Source of the DNA: an uncultured Clostridia bacterium
GTDB taxonomy: Bacteria; Bacillota; Clostridia; Peptostreptococcales; Anaerovoracaceae
Reading direction: 5' to 3'
Assembly (NCBI GenBank): GCA_938046095.1
Contig: CALIXS010000001.1
Span: 1 to 64,000, forward strand
DNA: 64,000 nucleotides
This document shows, one piece after another, positions 51,295 through 61,060 of this stretch. The translations under genes were made by a program, and so were the position numbers. The notes under the pieces were generated by a model. The model ran no database searches and was not told the DNA's origin. It saw only the letters and a program-made list of their open reading frames with translations. Numbering within the stretch: position 1 is the first letter of the stretch; each line of letters begins with the position of its first letter.

Positions 51295-52296
51295 ATGATT
51301 ACCGTGCTTAAACCCGGAACAACTGAAGAACAGTGCGGACAACTCGTAAAATGGTTCGAGGAGCAGGGGATAACCGTTCACATTTCAAACGGCCAGTTCC
51401 AGACTGTATTAGGGCTCGTAGGTGATGTTTCCGCGATAGACAGCGACATGCTGAGACTTCTCGATATAGTTCAGGATGTCAAGAGGATAAGCGAGCCGTA
51501 CAAGAAATCAAACCGCAAATTCCATCCTGAGGATACGACGGTTGACGTAAACGGAGCAAAGTGCGGAGGAGGGAGATTTGCTGTCATCGCAGGCCCGTGT
51601 TCGGTGGAATCGGAGGAGCAGATAGTCGAGGTGGCAAGGCGCGTAAAGGATGCCGGAGCGACGATGCTGAGAGGCGGTGCGTTCAAGCCGCGCACGAGTC
51701 CTTATTCGTTTCAGGGCATGAGGGGCGAGGGGCTCAAGCTCCTGTCGACAGCGAAGAAGGAAACTGGACTGCCGCTTGTATCCGAGATCATGAACGAAAA
51801 CGATATAGATCTTTTTGAAGATGTTGACGTTATCCAGGTCGGCGCGCGGAACATGCAGAATTTCGAGCTCCTTAAGGCGCTCGGACGTACGGGAAAGAAA
51901 ATACTTCTGAAGCGAGGACTTGCAAATACGCTCGAGGAACTGCTGATGAGCGCGGAATACATCATGGCGGGCGGCAACGAGGAGATAATACTCTGCGAAA
52001 GAGGGATAAGAACTTTCGAGGCCTACACGAGAAATACGCTCGATATATCTGCGGTTACGGCGCTTCACGAGATGACGCATCTGCCGGTTATAGTTGATCC
52101 GAGTCATTCGACGGGGCGGGCATCATTTGTCAAGCCTATGTCCCTCGCAGCGACGGCGTGCGGAGCTGACGGCCTGATGATAGAGGTACACAATGATCCG
52201 CCTCACGCGCTGTGCGACGGCGCGCAGTCACTGACGCCCGACCAGTTTGACGACGTTATGGCGAGTATCGGAAAAGTAAGAGAGGCCGTAAGATGA
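51295..52296 (+). CDS. aroF: 3-deoxy-7-phosphoheptulonate synthase (DAHP synthase)
   Basis: First enzyme of the shikimate route: phosphoenolpyruvate plus erythrose 4-phosphate. 333 residues: an N-terminal ferredoxin-like regulatory domain (1-75, MITVLKPGTTEEQ) and the catalytic barrel with VIAGPCSVES, GGAFKPRTSPYSFQG, IQVGARNMQNFELL and DPSHSTG. This is the type with an allosteric Tyr/Phe domain. AGGAGG precedes the ATG, right after the attenuator. The gene overlaps tyrA by four bases. Confidence 0.97.
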   Translation: MITVLKPGTTEEQCGQLVKWFEEQGITVHISNGQFQTVLGLVGDVSAIDSDMLRLLDIVQDVKRISEPYKKSNRKFHPEDTTVDVNGAKCGGGRFAVIAGPCSVESEEQIVEVARRVKDAGATMLRGGAFKPRTSPYSFQGMRGEGLKLLSTAKKETGLPLVSEIMNENDIDLFEDVDVIQVGARNMQNFELLKALGRTGKKILLKRGLANTLEELLMSAEYIMAGGNEEIILCERGIRTFEAYTRNTLDISAVTALHEMTHLPVIVDPSHSTGRASFVKPMSLAATACGADGLMIEVHNDPPHALCDGAQSLTPDQFDDVMASIGKVREAVR

Positions 52297-53150
52297 TTGC
52301 AGGTGTTGTCGGCCTCGGGCTGATCGGCGGCTCGCTGGCGGGTGCATATAAGCGCGCGGGTGATACGGTATACGGGATCGATACGGACAGACTTACGCAG
52401 GATTTTGCCGTAATGGCGGGCAGCATTGACGGTATTCTTACCGACGACAGGCTGAAGCTCTGCGAAGTGGTGTTCATTGCGATCACTCCGCAGAGGGCGC
52501 TGCGGTGGCTGACGGTCAACTCGCCGAAAATCGGCAGAGAGACGATCGTGATAGACTGCTGCGGCATTAAAAGGCGAATATGTGAGGTCGGAGAGAAGCT
52601 GTCGGATGAGTACGGATTCAGCTTCGTCGGAGGCCATCCTATGGCGGGAAAGCAGGTCGGGGGTTATAAAAACAGCAGGAACGATCTGTTTGACGGCGCG
52701 GGCTTTGCGATCGTGCCGAAGGACAAAAACGACATAAGGCTCATGACGAGAACAAAGCAGGTACTCAGAGCCGCGGGCTTTGCTAAGTTTGCGGTAATGA
52801 CCGCTAAGGAGCACGACGAGGTGATCGCGTACACATCGCAGATGGCGCATATACTTTCGAGCGCCTACATCAAAGGTGACGTAATCGACGGAAGGGATAC
52901 ATTCGCAGTCTCGGGAGGCGCTTTCAGAGATATGACGAGGGTGGCGTATCTCGACGAGGATATGTGGACGGAGCTTTTTCTTGAGAACAGGGACAATCTG
53001 ACGGAGGAACTGACGGAATATATGACAGAGCTCGGAAGGTATCTCGACGCTCTGAAAAGCGGCGATGCAGCCGCACTTACGCGTCTGCTCAGAGAGGGAA
53101 AGGAACGGAAACGGGAGGTGGAAGGTGAAGCTCAAGCTCTTGGGAAATGA
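52293..53150 (+). CDS. tyrA: Prephenate dehydrogenase
   Basis: 285-residue NAD-dependent enzyme that turns prephenate into 4-hydroxyphenylpyruvate, the tyrosine precursor. N-terminal Rossmann GVVGLGLIGGSLAGAYKRAG, then VGGHPMAGK (the conserved HPMAG) and the helical dimer domain. No ACT domain is visible at the C terminus. Start ATG overlaps the aroF stop (ATGA), and the end overlaps aroB by 26 bases. Confidence 0.95.
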   Translation: MIAGVVGLGLIGGSLAGAYKRAGDTVYGIDTDRLTQDFAVMAGSIDGILTDDRLKLCEVVFIAITPQRALRWLTVNSPKIGRETIVIDCCGIKRRICEVGEKLSDEYGFSFVGGHPMAGKQVGGYKNSRNDLFDGAGFAIVPKDKNDIRLMTRTKQVLRAAGFAKFAVMTAKEHDEVIAYTSQMAHILSSAYIKGDVIDGRDTFAVSGGAFRDMTRVAYLDEDMWTELFLENRDNLTEELTEYMTELGRYLDALKSGDAAALTRLLREGKERKREVEGEAQALGK

Positions 53151-54117
53151 ACTCGAAAAATACCAGCATGGCGGCAGCGTCGCCGTGGTGACCGACACCA
53201 ACGTTGCGCCGCTTTATCTTAAAGAGGCTGTGGATTCGCTTTCACGCGCGGGTTTTGCCGTGAATTCCGTTATCGTAAAGGCGGGCGAGGAAAGCAAGGA
53301 CGGAACGACATACCTCGTTCTGCTCGAAAGGCTTGCAAAAATACCCCTGACGAGAACGGATTCCGTAGTGGCTCTGGGCGGCGGTATGATAGGCGATATC
53401 GCAGGCTTTGCGGCCGCCACATATATGAGAGGGATAAGAGTCGTTCAGGTCCCGACAAGCCTTTTGGCGGCCGTCGACTCTTCTGTCGGAGGGAAAACGG
53501 CGATAAATCTCAGGAACGGCAAGAATATGGCCGGCGCTTTTCACGCGCCCGCTTTTGTCCTGCGCGATACGTCTCTTTTGGATACGCTGCCCGAGTGCGT
53601 TTTTGCGGACGGCTGCGCCGAAGTGGTAAAGACCGCCGCTATTGCAGATGCCCGTCTTTTTGATACGGTAAAGACGCCGGAGGGCGTGCGGCAAAGTCTT
53701 GGTAATGTGATAGAGCGGTGCGTGGCAATAAAAGAAGCGATAGTAGCTGAGGACGCGTTCGACACGGGGAACAGGCAGCTGCTCAACTTCGGCCATACGA
53801 TAGGTCATGCCGCGGAGTTGCTGTCGGGCTTTGCCGTATCTCACGGTCAGGCTGTCGCAAAGGGTATGGCGGCCGTTACGAGAATATCTGAGCGCGAGGG
53901 CTGGAGCGAGCCGGGAACGGCGGATGCGCTCACGGAGGCTCTCGAAAATCACGGTTTTGATCTCAGCATACCGTATTCCGCGAAGGAAATATCCGCAGCG
54001 ATAAGGAAGGACAAAAAACGCAAAAGCGACGAACTGGATTTGGTCATCGCAGAGCGCATAGGAAAATGCGTCCTCAGGAGAATACGTCTCGACGAGATGG
54101 AATGGATGATGTCATGA
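53125..54117 (+). CDS. aroB: 3-dehydroquinate synthase
   Basis: 330-residue NAD- and metal-dependent cyclase: SVVALGGGMIGDIAGFAAATYMRGI, QVPTSLLAAVDSSVGGKTAIN, and the zinc ligands in NFGHTIGHAAE and VSHGQAVAKGM. GTG 53125 was chosen: GGGAGG ends six bases before it and the family begins at this position. It lies within tyrA, so the two are translated together. The stop overlaps aroA (ATGA). Confidence 0.95.
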   Translation: MKLKLLGNELEKYQHGGSVAVVTDTNVAPLYLKEAVDSLSRAGFAVNSVIVKAGEESKDGTTYLVLLERLAKIPLTRTDSVVALGGGMIGDIAGFAAATYMRGIRVVQVPTSLLAAVDSSVGGKTAINLRNGKNMAGAFHAPAFVLRDTSLLDTLPECVFADGCAEVVKTAAIADARLFDTVKTPEGVRQSLGNVIERCVAIKEAIVAEDAFDTGNRQLLNFGHTIGHAAELLSGFAVSHGQAVAKGMAAVTRISEREGWSEPGTADALTEALENHGFDLSIPYSAKEISAAIRKDKKRKSDELDLVIAERIGKCVLRRIRLDEMEWMMS

Positions 54118-55424
54118 AAACCATCAGGATAATAGGGTCAAAATCCGATGCGCACCGCGCACTGATATGCGCGTCGCTTGCGGGAGGAACATGCAGGGTT
54201 GAAACGGATGAGGAATCCGACGACATAGCCGCCACGAAAAGGTGCCTTGCAGCTGCCGTAAAATCGCTGCAAACCGGAGAGTGCGCCGTTTTGAGATGCG
54301 GGGAGAGCGGTTCGACGCTTCGTCTCCTTCTGCCTTCAATATGCGCGATGGGGATACGCGCCGAGTTTATAATGGAAGGACGTCTAGTAGAGAGACCGAT
54401 TTTTCCGCTGAGCAGGCAGCTTACGGCACACGGCGCGCTGATTTCGAATAAGCGCATGCAGACGCGTCAAATATCGTCGGAGCGTACGGATTATCCGTGT
54501 GCCGCAGGGCCCGCACATGCATCTTCTTCACACGCTCCGGCGGATGGTGGAAGGTGCGCCTCGTTTACTGTCGAAGGAAAGCTCACTCCGGGGGAATACA
54601 TTCTCCCCGGGAACGTATCGAGCCAATTCGTCAGCGGACTTTTGCTGGCACTTCCGCTGCTCGACGGCGACAGTTCGGTGAGTCTTACGACGGAACTCGA
54701 ATCGGCGGGATACGTAGATATGACGATCAAAACGATGGAGCGCTTCGGCGTCACAATCGAAAAAAGTGAAACGGAGGGGCTCATAAAATACCGTGTCGGA
54801 GGCGGACTTAGATATATCGCACCGGAAAGGTACGATGTCGAGGGCGACTGGTCCAATGCCGCGTTTTTTATGGCGGCGGGCGCGCTCGGAAAGGAGCCGG
54901 TAAGAGTGGAGGGGTTGGCGCATGACTCCGCTCAGGGTGACAAGGCCTTTGCGGATATTCTGGAAGCGATGGGAGCGCGGGTTGAGCGCGGAAGGAGCTC
55001 AGTCACCGTCTTCCCGTCAAAATTAAAAGGAACGACGGTCAGCGCGGCCGCGATACCGGATCTCGTGCCTGCGACGGCTCTTCTGATGACGGCTGCCGAC
55101 GGGGAAAGTGTGATAACCGACGCCGGGCGTCTAAGGATAAAGGAGAGCGACAGACTGCATACCGTGACGGAGCAGCTCAACGCGCTGGGAGCACACGTCG
55201 ACGAGCGCTCCGACGGGCTCGATATACACGGAGCGGGTCGACTGACGGGAGGAAGAGCGGACAGCTGCGGCGACCACAGGATAGCGATGATGATATCTAT
55301 AGCTTCTCTGATCTGCGACGACAAGGTGATGCTTACAAATTACGGTGCTGTTTCAAAGTCTTATCCGTCGTTTTATGAGAAATTGAAAAGCCTCGGTATG
55401 GACAGCATGCTCGAAAGGATATAA
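54114..55424 (+). CDS. aroA: 3-phosphoshikimate 1-carboxyvinyltransferase (EPSP synthase)
   Basis: 436 residues. The substrate site GSKSDAHRALICASLA, the loop LRCGESGSTLRLLLP, and the C-terminal signature RIKESDRLHTVTEQL and SCGDHRIAMM are present. It adds enolpyruvate to shikimate 3-phosphate. The N terminus is a little shorter than usual (directly before GSKS only seven residues). ATG 54114 overlaps the aroB stop. Confidence 0.96.
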   Translation: MKTIRIIGSKSDAHRALICASLAGGTCRVETDEESDDIAATKRCLAAAVKSLQTGECAVLRCGESGSTLRLLLPSICAMGIRAEFIMEGRLVERPIFPLSRQLTAHGALISNKRMQTRQISSERTDYPCAAGPAHASSSHAPADGGRCASFTVEGKLTPGEYILPGNVSSQFVSGLLLALPLLDGDSSVSLTTELESAGYVDMTIKTMERFGVTIEKSETEGLIKYRVGGGLRYIAPERYDVEGDWSNAAFFMAAGALGKEPVRVEGLAHDSAQGDKAFADILEAMGARVERGRSSVTVFPSKLKGTTVSAAAIPDLVPATALLMTAADGESVITDAGRLRIKESDRLHTVTEQLNALGAHVDERSDGLDIHGAGRLTGGRADSCGDHRIAMMISIASLICDDKVMLTNYGAVSKSYPSFYEKLKSLGMDSMLERI

Positions 55425-55425
55425 T

Positions 55426-56478
55426 ATGTCTTCAACATTCGGAAACAAGTTCAAAATAGCTATTTTCGGCCAGTCTCATTCCGCCGCTGTCGGAGTTACG
55501 ATCGACGGAATACCTGCGGGAACGCCGATAGACGCCGATAAGCTGCAAAAATTTCTCGACAGGCGGGCGCCGGGACGAAGCGCGCTGACTACGCAAAGGC
55601 GGGAGGTCGATATACCGGAGTTCCTCTGCGGCCTCCGGGACGGAAAAGCGTGCGGCGCGCCGCTTACGGCGATAATAAGGAATACTGATGTAAGACCGGG
55701 GGATTATTCGGATATCAGCGATGTTCCGAGGCCCGGCCACGCCGATTATACTGCGCACATAAAGTACGGAGGCGCTGAGGATGCTTCGGGCGGAGGTCAT
55801 TTTTCGGGTCGGCTTACGGCTCCTTTGTGTATTGCGGGCGGAATTGCCGTGCAGATGCTCGAGGCGGCGGGAATATCAGTGGCGGCGAAGATCGTCGAGA
55901 TCGGAGGGTACAAGACCGGCAGTGCATCAAACGGCGCAGGCGCAGAATCGTATGAGGGTGTCAGCACATGCGGCGCAAATGCCGACAAAGTCGCCGCGAT
56001 TATCGAAAACGCACGCAAAGATGGAGATTCAGTGGGCGGGATAATAGAATGTACCGTAAAGGGGATGCCCGCCGGTATAGGCGAGCCGATGTTCGACGGT
56101 ATCGAAAACCGCATAGCGCAGGCTGTATTTGCAATACCTGCCGTAAAGGGAATAGAATTCGGAGCGGGATTTGAGGCGGCGAGAATGAAGGGCTCTCGGA
56201 ATAACGACGCTTTTTATATGGAAAACGGCAGTGTAAAAATCAGAACGAACAACGCGGGCGGCATATTGGGCGGTATATCGTCGGGCGCGGATATCGTGTT
56301 CAGAGCGGCCTTCAAGCCGACACCTTCGATAGCGAAGGCGCAGGACAGCATAAGCTGGTCCGAAAAAACAGACAGGACAATAGCCTTAAAAGGTCGCCAC
56401 GATCCGTGCATAGCGGTGAGGGCGCTGCCCGTCGTAGAAGCGGCGGCGGCGGTCGCCCTGATAGATTATCTGATCTGA
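55426..56478 (+). CDS. aroC: Chorismate synthase
   Basis: 350-residue FMN-dependent enzyme that forms chorismate from EPSP. Start region FGNKFKIAIFGQSHSAAVG, then RPGHADYTAHIKYG, the FMN signature GGGHFSGRLTAPL and RNNDAFY are recognised. It begins one base after the aroA stop, so translational coupling is likely. Confidence 0.97.
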   Translation: MSSTFGNKFKIAIFGQSHSAAVGVTIDGIPAGTPIDADKLQKFLDRRAPGRSALTTQRREVDIPEFLCGLRDGKACGAPLTAIIRNTDVRPGDYSDISDVPRPGHADYTAHIKYGGAEDASGGGHFSGRLTAPLCIAGGIAVQMLEAAGISVAAKIVEIGGYKTGSASNGAGAESYEGVSTCGANADKVAAIIENARKDGDSVGGIIECTVKGMPAGIGEPMFDGIENRIAQAVFAIPAVKGIEFGAGFEAARMKGSRNNDAFYMENGSVKIRTNNAGGILGGISSGADIVFRAAFKPTPSIAKAQDSISWSEKTDRTIALKGRHDPCIAVRALPVVEAAAAVALIDYLI

Positions 56479-56499
56479 GTTGAGGGGTACGATACGAAA

Positions 56500-57435
56500 A
56501 TGAAACTTGATGATTTCAGAAAAAAAATAGACGTAATCGACAGAGGACTCGTTGAAGCGTTTGAGGAGCGCATGAGGACGGCGGAGAAAATAGCCGAATA
56601 TAAGAGGGACAACGGCCTTCCGGTCGACGATCGCAGGCGCGAAAGGGAGCTGCTCGATAAAATTGCCGGAATAAGCTCTCCGGATCTTGCGGGATATAAC
56701 AGGATACTTTTCTCGAGCCTTATGGAGCTTTCCAAGGATCACCAGAGGAAGTTCAACAGTGCTGAATCGGAGATGACAAGGCGGATAAAGAAGGCACTCG
56801 CCGAAACACCTGCACAGTTTCCGGAGACGGCCGTCATAGCATGTCAGGGAGTTTCCGGTGCGTATTCTCAGGCGGCTGCCGACAGGATGTTCAAAATTCC
56901 GAAGATAATGCTTGTAAGGAATTTTGAAGGCGTTTTTGCGGCGATCGGAAGCGGGCTGTGCAGATATGGCATACTGCCGCTGGAAAACAGCATCGCGGGC
57001 TCGGTAAACCGCGTCTATGATCTTATGACGGAATATAATTTCCATATAGTAAGGAGCATCAGGATGCAGGTCAATCACTGCTCGCTCGAATGCCTCGAAA
57101 CGGGAACACAGGATTATACGAACAACTACACGCGTTTTATATGTATATCGAAGGATCTCGAAATATACCCCGGTGCAGACAGGACATCGCTCATGATGAC
57201 GCTCGAGCATAAACCGGGCGCGCTGTACAGCGTACTGGCGAGATTCAATGCGATGGGGATCAATCTCGAAAAGCTCGAGTCGAGGCCTATTCTCGGACGC
57301 GATTTCGAGTTCATGTTTTACTTTGACATAAGTGAATCGGTTTATTCCGACGCATTCCCGCGCCTTATCGATCAGTTGGGCGGGATGTGCCGCGAATTCC
57401 GTTATCTCGGAAGCTATGTGGAGGTGCAGGTATGA
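56500..57435 (+). CDS. pheA: Chorismate mutase / prephenate dehydratase with an internal gap in the dehydratase domain
   Basis: 311 residues. Chorismate mutase occupies 1-85 (DDFRKKIDVIDRGLVEAFEE). Prephenate dehydratase starts at about 107 (CQGVSGAYSQAAA) and keeps YGILPLENSIAGSV, then after RMQVNHCSLE jumps directly to the segment ending NNYTRF. About 70 residues are missing compared with typical PheA, including the conserved SHPQ...QC block. A C-terminal ACT domain (from about 227) is intact, with ESRP. The reading frame is open, so this is an in-frame loss. The dehydratase is probably inactive; the mutase may still work. Confidence 0.88.
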   Translation: MKLDDFRKKIDVIDRGLVEAFEERMRTAEKIAEYKRDNGLPVDDRRRERELLDKIAGISSPDLAGYNRILFSSLMELSKDHQRKFNSAESEMTRRIKKALAETPAQFPETAVIACQGVSGAYSQAAADRMFKIPKIMLVRNFEGVFAAIGSGLCRYGILPLENSIAGSVNRVYDLMTEYNFHIVRSIRMQVNHCSLECLETGTQDYTNNYTRFICISKDLEIYPGADRTSLMMTLEHKPGALYSVLARFNAMGINLEKLESRPILGRDFEFMFYFDISESVYSDAFPRLIDQLGGMCREFRYLGSYVEVQV

Positions 57436-57884
57436 GGATACTCGTAATAAACGGACCGAACATCAACATGCTCGGAATAAGGGAGCCTGAAATATACGGG
57501 AGGCAAACGTATGAGGATCTCGTCGCCGCGGTGCGCGCAAAGGCGGGTGAGCTCGGCTGCGAGGCCGATTTTTTTCAGTCGAACCATGAGGGCGATATAG
57601 TGGATGCGATACAGGGTGCATACGGAAAATACGACGGGATAATTATAAACCCCGCTGCATACACGCATACGAGCATAGCGATACTCGACGCACTCAAGGC
57701 TGTCGGAATTAAAACGATAGAGGTTCATCTGACGGACGTGAACAGAAGAGAGGATTTCCGGTCCATATCGTACGTGCGCCGGGCATCATCGCACGTGATC
57801 GCGGGCGAGGGCATAAAAGGCTACGTTCACGCTTTCGAACTCCTTGCGGCGGGAGATGTACAGGATCGCTTTTTTGTGGACTAA
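57432..57884 (+). CDS. aroQ: 3-dehydroquinate dehydratase, type II
   Basis: 150-residue dodecameric dehydratase: VINGPNINMLGIREPEIYG, QSNHEGDIVDAIQ, the conserved NPAAYTHTSIAILDAL and EVHLTDVNRREDFR. It converts 3-dehydroquinate to 3-dehydroshikimate. ATG 57432 overlaps the pheA stop. The remaining steps, aroE and aroK, are not in this window. Confidence 0.97.
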   Translation: MRILVINGPNINMLGIREPEIYGRQTYEDLVAAVRAKAGELGCEADFFQSNHEGDIVDAIQGAYGKYDGIIINPAAYTHTSIAILDALKAVGIKTIEVHLTDVNRREDFRSISYVRRASSHVIAGEGIKGYVHAFELLAAGDVQDRFFVD

Positions 57885-57925
57885 GAGCCCGAAAAATAGT
57901 ATCATGTTACGGGAGGATGTTATAC

Positions 57926-59170
57926 ATGACGTCATTTCAGATAACAGCTTTGATACTGATTTTCATCGCGGCGGTGTCGTCAGTGGCTGCGCTTATATAT
58001 GCGGTGAGGGCGTATGCGGCGTCAGTCGGTACGGCGACGACGCTCGCAGCGGAGCTTCGCAGGGCGAAAGAGGAGCTCCATGACGATATTGACAGTTCAA
58101 GGCGCGACACGGCGGAATACGTCCATAACGCATTCAGAAATTACGGCGAGCTCGTTTTCAACGGGCAGACCGAGCAGTCAAAACAGCAGTCTCAGCGTCT
58201 GTCTGAAATGAGCAGGACTATGCACGAGCAGCTGACGGAGCTGAGAGCCGAGAACAGCAGACAGCTCGATCAAGTGCGAAACGTAGTAGACGAAAAGCTT
58301 CAGAAGACGCTCGATGACCGCATAACGCAGTCGTTCAAGATAGTAAATGATAGACTTGAGCAGGTTTACAAAGGCCTCGGAGAGATGCAGAATCTTGCCG
58401 TCGGCGTGGGTGATCTGAAGAAGGTGCTGTCGAACGTCAAGACGAGGGGCATCATGGGTGAGGTTCAGCTGGGTGCCATTCTCGAGCAGATTCTTTCACC
58501 GGAACAGTACGAGACAAACGTAGTGACAAAGGCGGGAAGCGGCGATAGGGTGGAATACGCCGTAAGGCTGCCGGGCGTTTCGGATGACAGGCCGTGCCTG
58601 CTTCCGATAGACGCAAAGTTCCCGGGCGATACATATTCGAAGCTTGCCGACGCATATGCAGGTGCGGATCACGCTGCCGCGGAGCAGGCGGGCAAGGCGC
58701 TCGAAGATGTAATAAGAAGAGAGGCAAAGGGTATAAGGGATAAGTACCTCGATCCGCCGGCGACGACCGAGTTCGGTATTTTATTCCTGCCGTTTGAAGG
58801 ACTTTACGCGGAGGTGGTAAAGCGAGGGCTCGTCGAGATTCTACAGAGAGAATACAGGGTGAATATAGCGGGACCTACTACTATGGCGGCGCTGCTAAAC
58901 AGTCTTCAAATGGGCTTCAGGACGCTTGCGATAGAGAAGCACTCGAGCGAGGCGTGGGAAGTACTCGGAGCCGTAAAGACAGAATTCGAGAGATTTGAGG
59001 ATGTTCTCATAGAAACGAGAAAACGTATTACACGTGCAAACGATGATCTCGACAAGCTCATCGGACCGCGGACGAGATCAATAAGGCGAAGCCTGCGCGG
59101 CGTTGAGAAGCTCGACGATGCAAGGTCTGCGAAAATCATCGGATTTGACGACGAGGAGAACGAATATTGA
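57926..59170 (+). CDS. rmuC: DNA recombination protein RmuC
   Basis: 414 residues with one N-terminal membrane helix (about 3-24), a long coiled coil (about 40-150) and the RmuC domain (about 165-390) with LGAILEQILSPEQYETNV, the nuclease-like PIDAKFPGD, and FGILFLPFEGLYAEVV. RmuC limits inversions at short repeats in E. coli. ATG 57926 was used because GGGAGG ends nine bases before it; the ATG at 57917 lies right on that ribosome site. Linked to the aro genes by position only. Confidence 0.92.
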   Translation: MTSFQITALILIFIAAVSSVAALIYAVRAYAASVGTATTLAAELRRAKEELHDDIDSSRRDTAEYVHNAFRNYGELVFNGQTEQSKQQSQRLSEMSRTMHEQLTELRAENSRQLDQVRNVVDEKLQKTLDDRITQSFKIVNDRLEQVYKGLGEMQNLAVGVGDLKKVLSNVKTRGIMGEVQLGAILEQILSPEQYETNVVTKAGSGDRVEYAVRLPGVSDDRPCLLPIDAKFPGDTYSKLADAYAGADHAAAEQAGKALEDVIRREAKGIRDKYLDPPATTEFGILFLPFEGLYAEVVKRGLVEILQREYRVNIAGPTTMAALLNSLQMGFRTLAIEKHSSEAWEVLGAVKTEFERFEDVLIETRKRITRANDDLDKLIGPRTRSIRRSLRGVEKLDDARSAKIIGFDDEENEY

Positions 59171-59907
59171 GCATATATGCGATAGGCGATCTGCACCTTT
59201 CACTTGATCCGCGCATCCGCAAGCCTATGGATGTTTTCGGAGAGAAATGGCGCGATCACTACAAGAGACTCAAGGAAAACTGGGTAAGAATAATATCTGA
59301 GGATGACACCGTGATAATCTGCGGCGACATCTCATGGGGACTCAAGCTGTGTGAGGCGATGGCGGATCTGAGGTGGATAGCCGGGCTGCCGGGTCATAAA
59401 GTCATAACCAAGGGAAACCACGATCTGTGGTGGACCTCCGTAAACAAATTAAATACCATTGACGAGCGCATCACTTTCCTGCAGAACAGCGCGTATTTCG
59501 CCGAGGACGTGGCGATATGCGGAACGCGCGGCTGGATATGTCCCGGAACGGAGGGCTTTGACGCGCACGACGAGAAGATATACAGACGCGAGCAGCAAAG
59601 GCTCGAGACTTCGCTCAGGTGTGCCGCGGCGGACGGAGCAGGTGAGATCATAGCATCACTGCACTATCCTCCGACAAATGACAAATTCGCACCGTCCGGT
59701 TTTACGGAGCTGCTCACCCGATACGGAGTCGGAAGATGTATCTACGGTCATCTGCACGGAGAGGATGCATTCGGGCGAGGCTTCAGGGGAACGCTGAACG
59801 GAGTGAGATACGATCTCGTATCGCTCGATTACGTCGATGCGATCCCCGTACTCATAAGAGAAACGAGGCATGATAATGGCAAAAAGAGTAATACTGATTG
59901 TATGTGA
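59167..59907 (+). CDS. Calcineurin-like metallophosphoesterase
   Basis: 246 residues. Metal motifs are present: AIGDLHLS, the GD of ICGDISWG, GNHDLWW, and the late His of CIYGHLHGE. This corresponds to a family of serine/threonine-type phosphoesterases of unknown substrate in Firmicutes. Start TTG 59167 overlaps the rmuC stop (TTGA) and has GGAG upstream; the 3' end overlaps deoB by 32 bases. Confidence 0.88.
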   Translation: MSIYAIGDLHLSLDPRIRKPMDVFGEKWRDHYKRLKENWVRIISEDDTVIICGDISWGLKLCEAMADLRWIAGLPGHKVITKGNHDLWWTSVNKLNTIDERITFLQNSAYFAEDVAICGTRGWICPGTEGFDAHDEKIYRREQQRLETSLRCAAADGAGEIIASLHYPPTNDKFAPSGFTELLTRYGVGRCIYGHLHGEDAFGRGFRGTLNGVRYDLVSLDYVDAIPVLIRETRHDNGKKSNTDCM

Positions 59908-61060
59908 CAGCATGGGCGTCGGTGCGGCACCCGATGCGGAGCGTTTCGGCGACGCCGGATCGGATACCTTCGGCCACATCGCAAGGACTATGGGCGACAG
60001 GTTCGTCACACCGAATTTGTCGAGTATGGGATTCGGCAACATAGACGGACTCGATCAGGGGAGCGGCAGATTTTTGTCGGCGCATCCGGAGGGAGCTTTC
60101 GGCAGACTGCGCGAGAAGTCGATAGGCAAGGACACTATCACAGGTCACTGGGAGATAGCCGGAATAGAGACACTGACGCCGTTTAAGACTTATCCCGACG
60201 GGTTTCCGCAGGAATTTATAGAAAAATTCGAGGAGGAGATCCATACGCGGGTGCTCGGCAATTACCCCGAATCGGGAACGGTTATAATAGAAAAACTAGG
60301 CGAGGAGCACGAGAGAACGGGAAAGCCGATAGTATATACGTCGTCGGACAGCGTGTTCCAGATAGCTGCCAACATCGATGTCATCCCGCTCGAAAGGCTG
60401 TACGATATATGCGCTGCGGCACGTAGGCTGCTTCAGGGCGAATGGGCGTGCGGCAGGGTCATCGCAAGGCCGTACAGGTTCATAAACGGAAAGCGCGAGA
60501 GAACACCGGATCGCCGCGATTATGCGGTGTCTCCTCCCGAGGATACCATACTCGATAAGATATCAAAGGCGGGGCAGACCGTATACGCTGTGGGCAAGAT
60601 ACACGATATATTCAACGGGCGCGGTATCACGGAGTGGGTACATACCGATAACAATGCGGACGGCACGGATAAGACGCTCGAGGCGATGGCAAGGACGAAT
60701 GACGGCCTCATATTCACAAACCTCGTAGATTTCGACTCCAAGTACGGACACAGGAGAGATCCTGAGGGGTACGGCAGGGCTATAATGGAATTCGACGCGC
60801 GTATACCCGAAATACGTGAGGCCATGACACCTGAGGATATACTCATAATAACAGCCGATCACGGCAACGATCCGACGTATTCCGGCTTTGATCACACGAG
60901 GGAGTATGTTCCCGCGGTATTCTGCGGGCAGCCGATCAGGGCGGGTGCAAACTTCGGCACACGCGAGACGTTCGCGGATCTCGGAGCCGTTATAGATGAT
61001 TACCTCGGTGTGCCCGAGCCGGCTATCGGTACGAGCTTTCTAAAGGAGATAATCGTATGA
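59876..61060 (+). CDS. deoB: Phosphopentomutase
   Basis: 394-residue alkaline-phosphatase-superfamily enzyme that interconverts (deoxy)ribose 1- and 5-phosphates in nucleoside salvage. Motifs: VILIVCDSMGVGAAPDAE, the nucleophile region KDTITGHWEIAG, YTSSDSVFQIAAN and ITADHGNDPTYSGFDHTRE. ATG 59876 follows GAGG at seven bases; ATG 59870 sits closer to it. The stop overlaps deoA. Confidence 0.97.
   Translation: MAKRVILIVCDSMGVGAAPDAERFGDAGSDTFGHIARTMGDRFVTPNLSSMGFGNIDGLDQGSGRFLSAHPEGAFGRLREKSIGKDTITGHWEIAGIETLTPFKTYPDGFPQEFIEKFEEEIHTRVLGNYPESGTVIIEKLGEEHERTGKPIVYTSSDSVFQIAANIDVIPLERLYDICAAARRLLQGEWACGRVIARPYRFINGKRERTPDRRDYAVSPPEDTILDKISKAGQTVYAVGKIHDIFNGRGITEWVHTDNNADGTDKTLEAMARTNDGLIFTNLVDFDSKYGHRRDPEGYGRAIMEFDARIPEIREAMTPEDILIITADHGNDPTYSGFDHTREYVPAVFCGQPIRAGANFGTRETFADLGAVIDDYLGVPEPAIGTSFLKEIIV

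Noticed and set aside
51123..51311. 62-codon frame across the aro attenuator
   Set aside because: It would read through the terminator helix into aroF, has no ribosome site, and lies in another frame from the Tyr/Phe leader, whose codon runs explain the region better.
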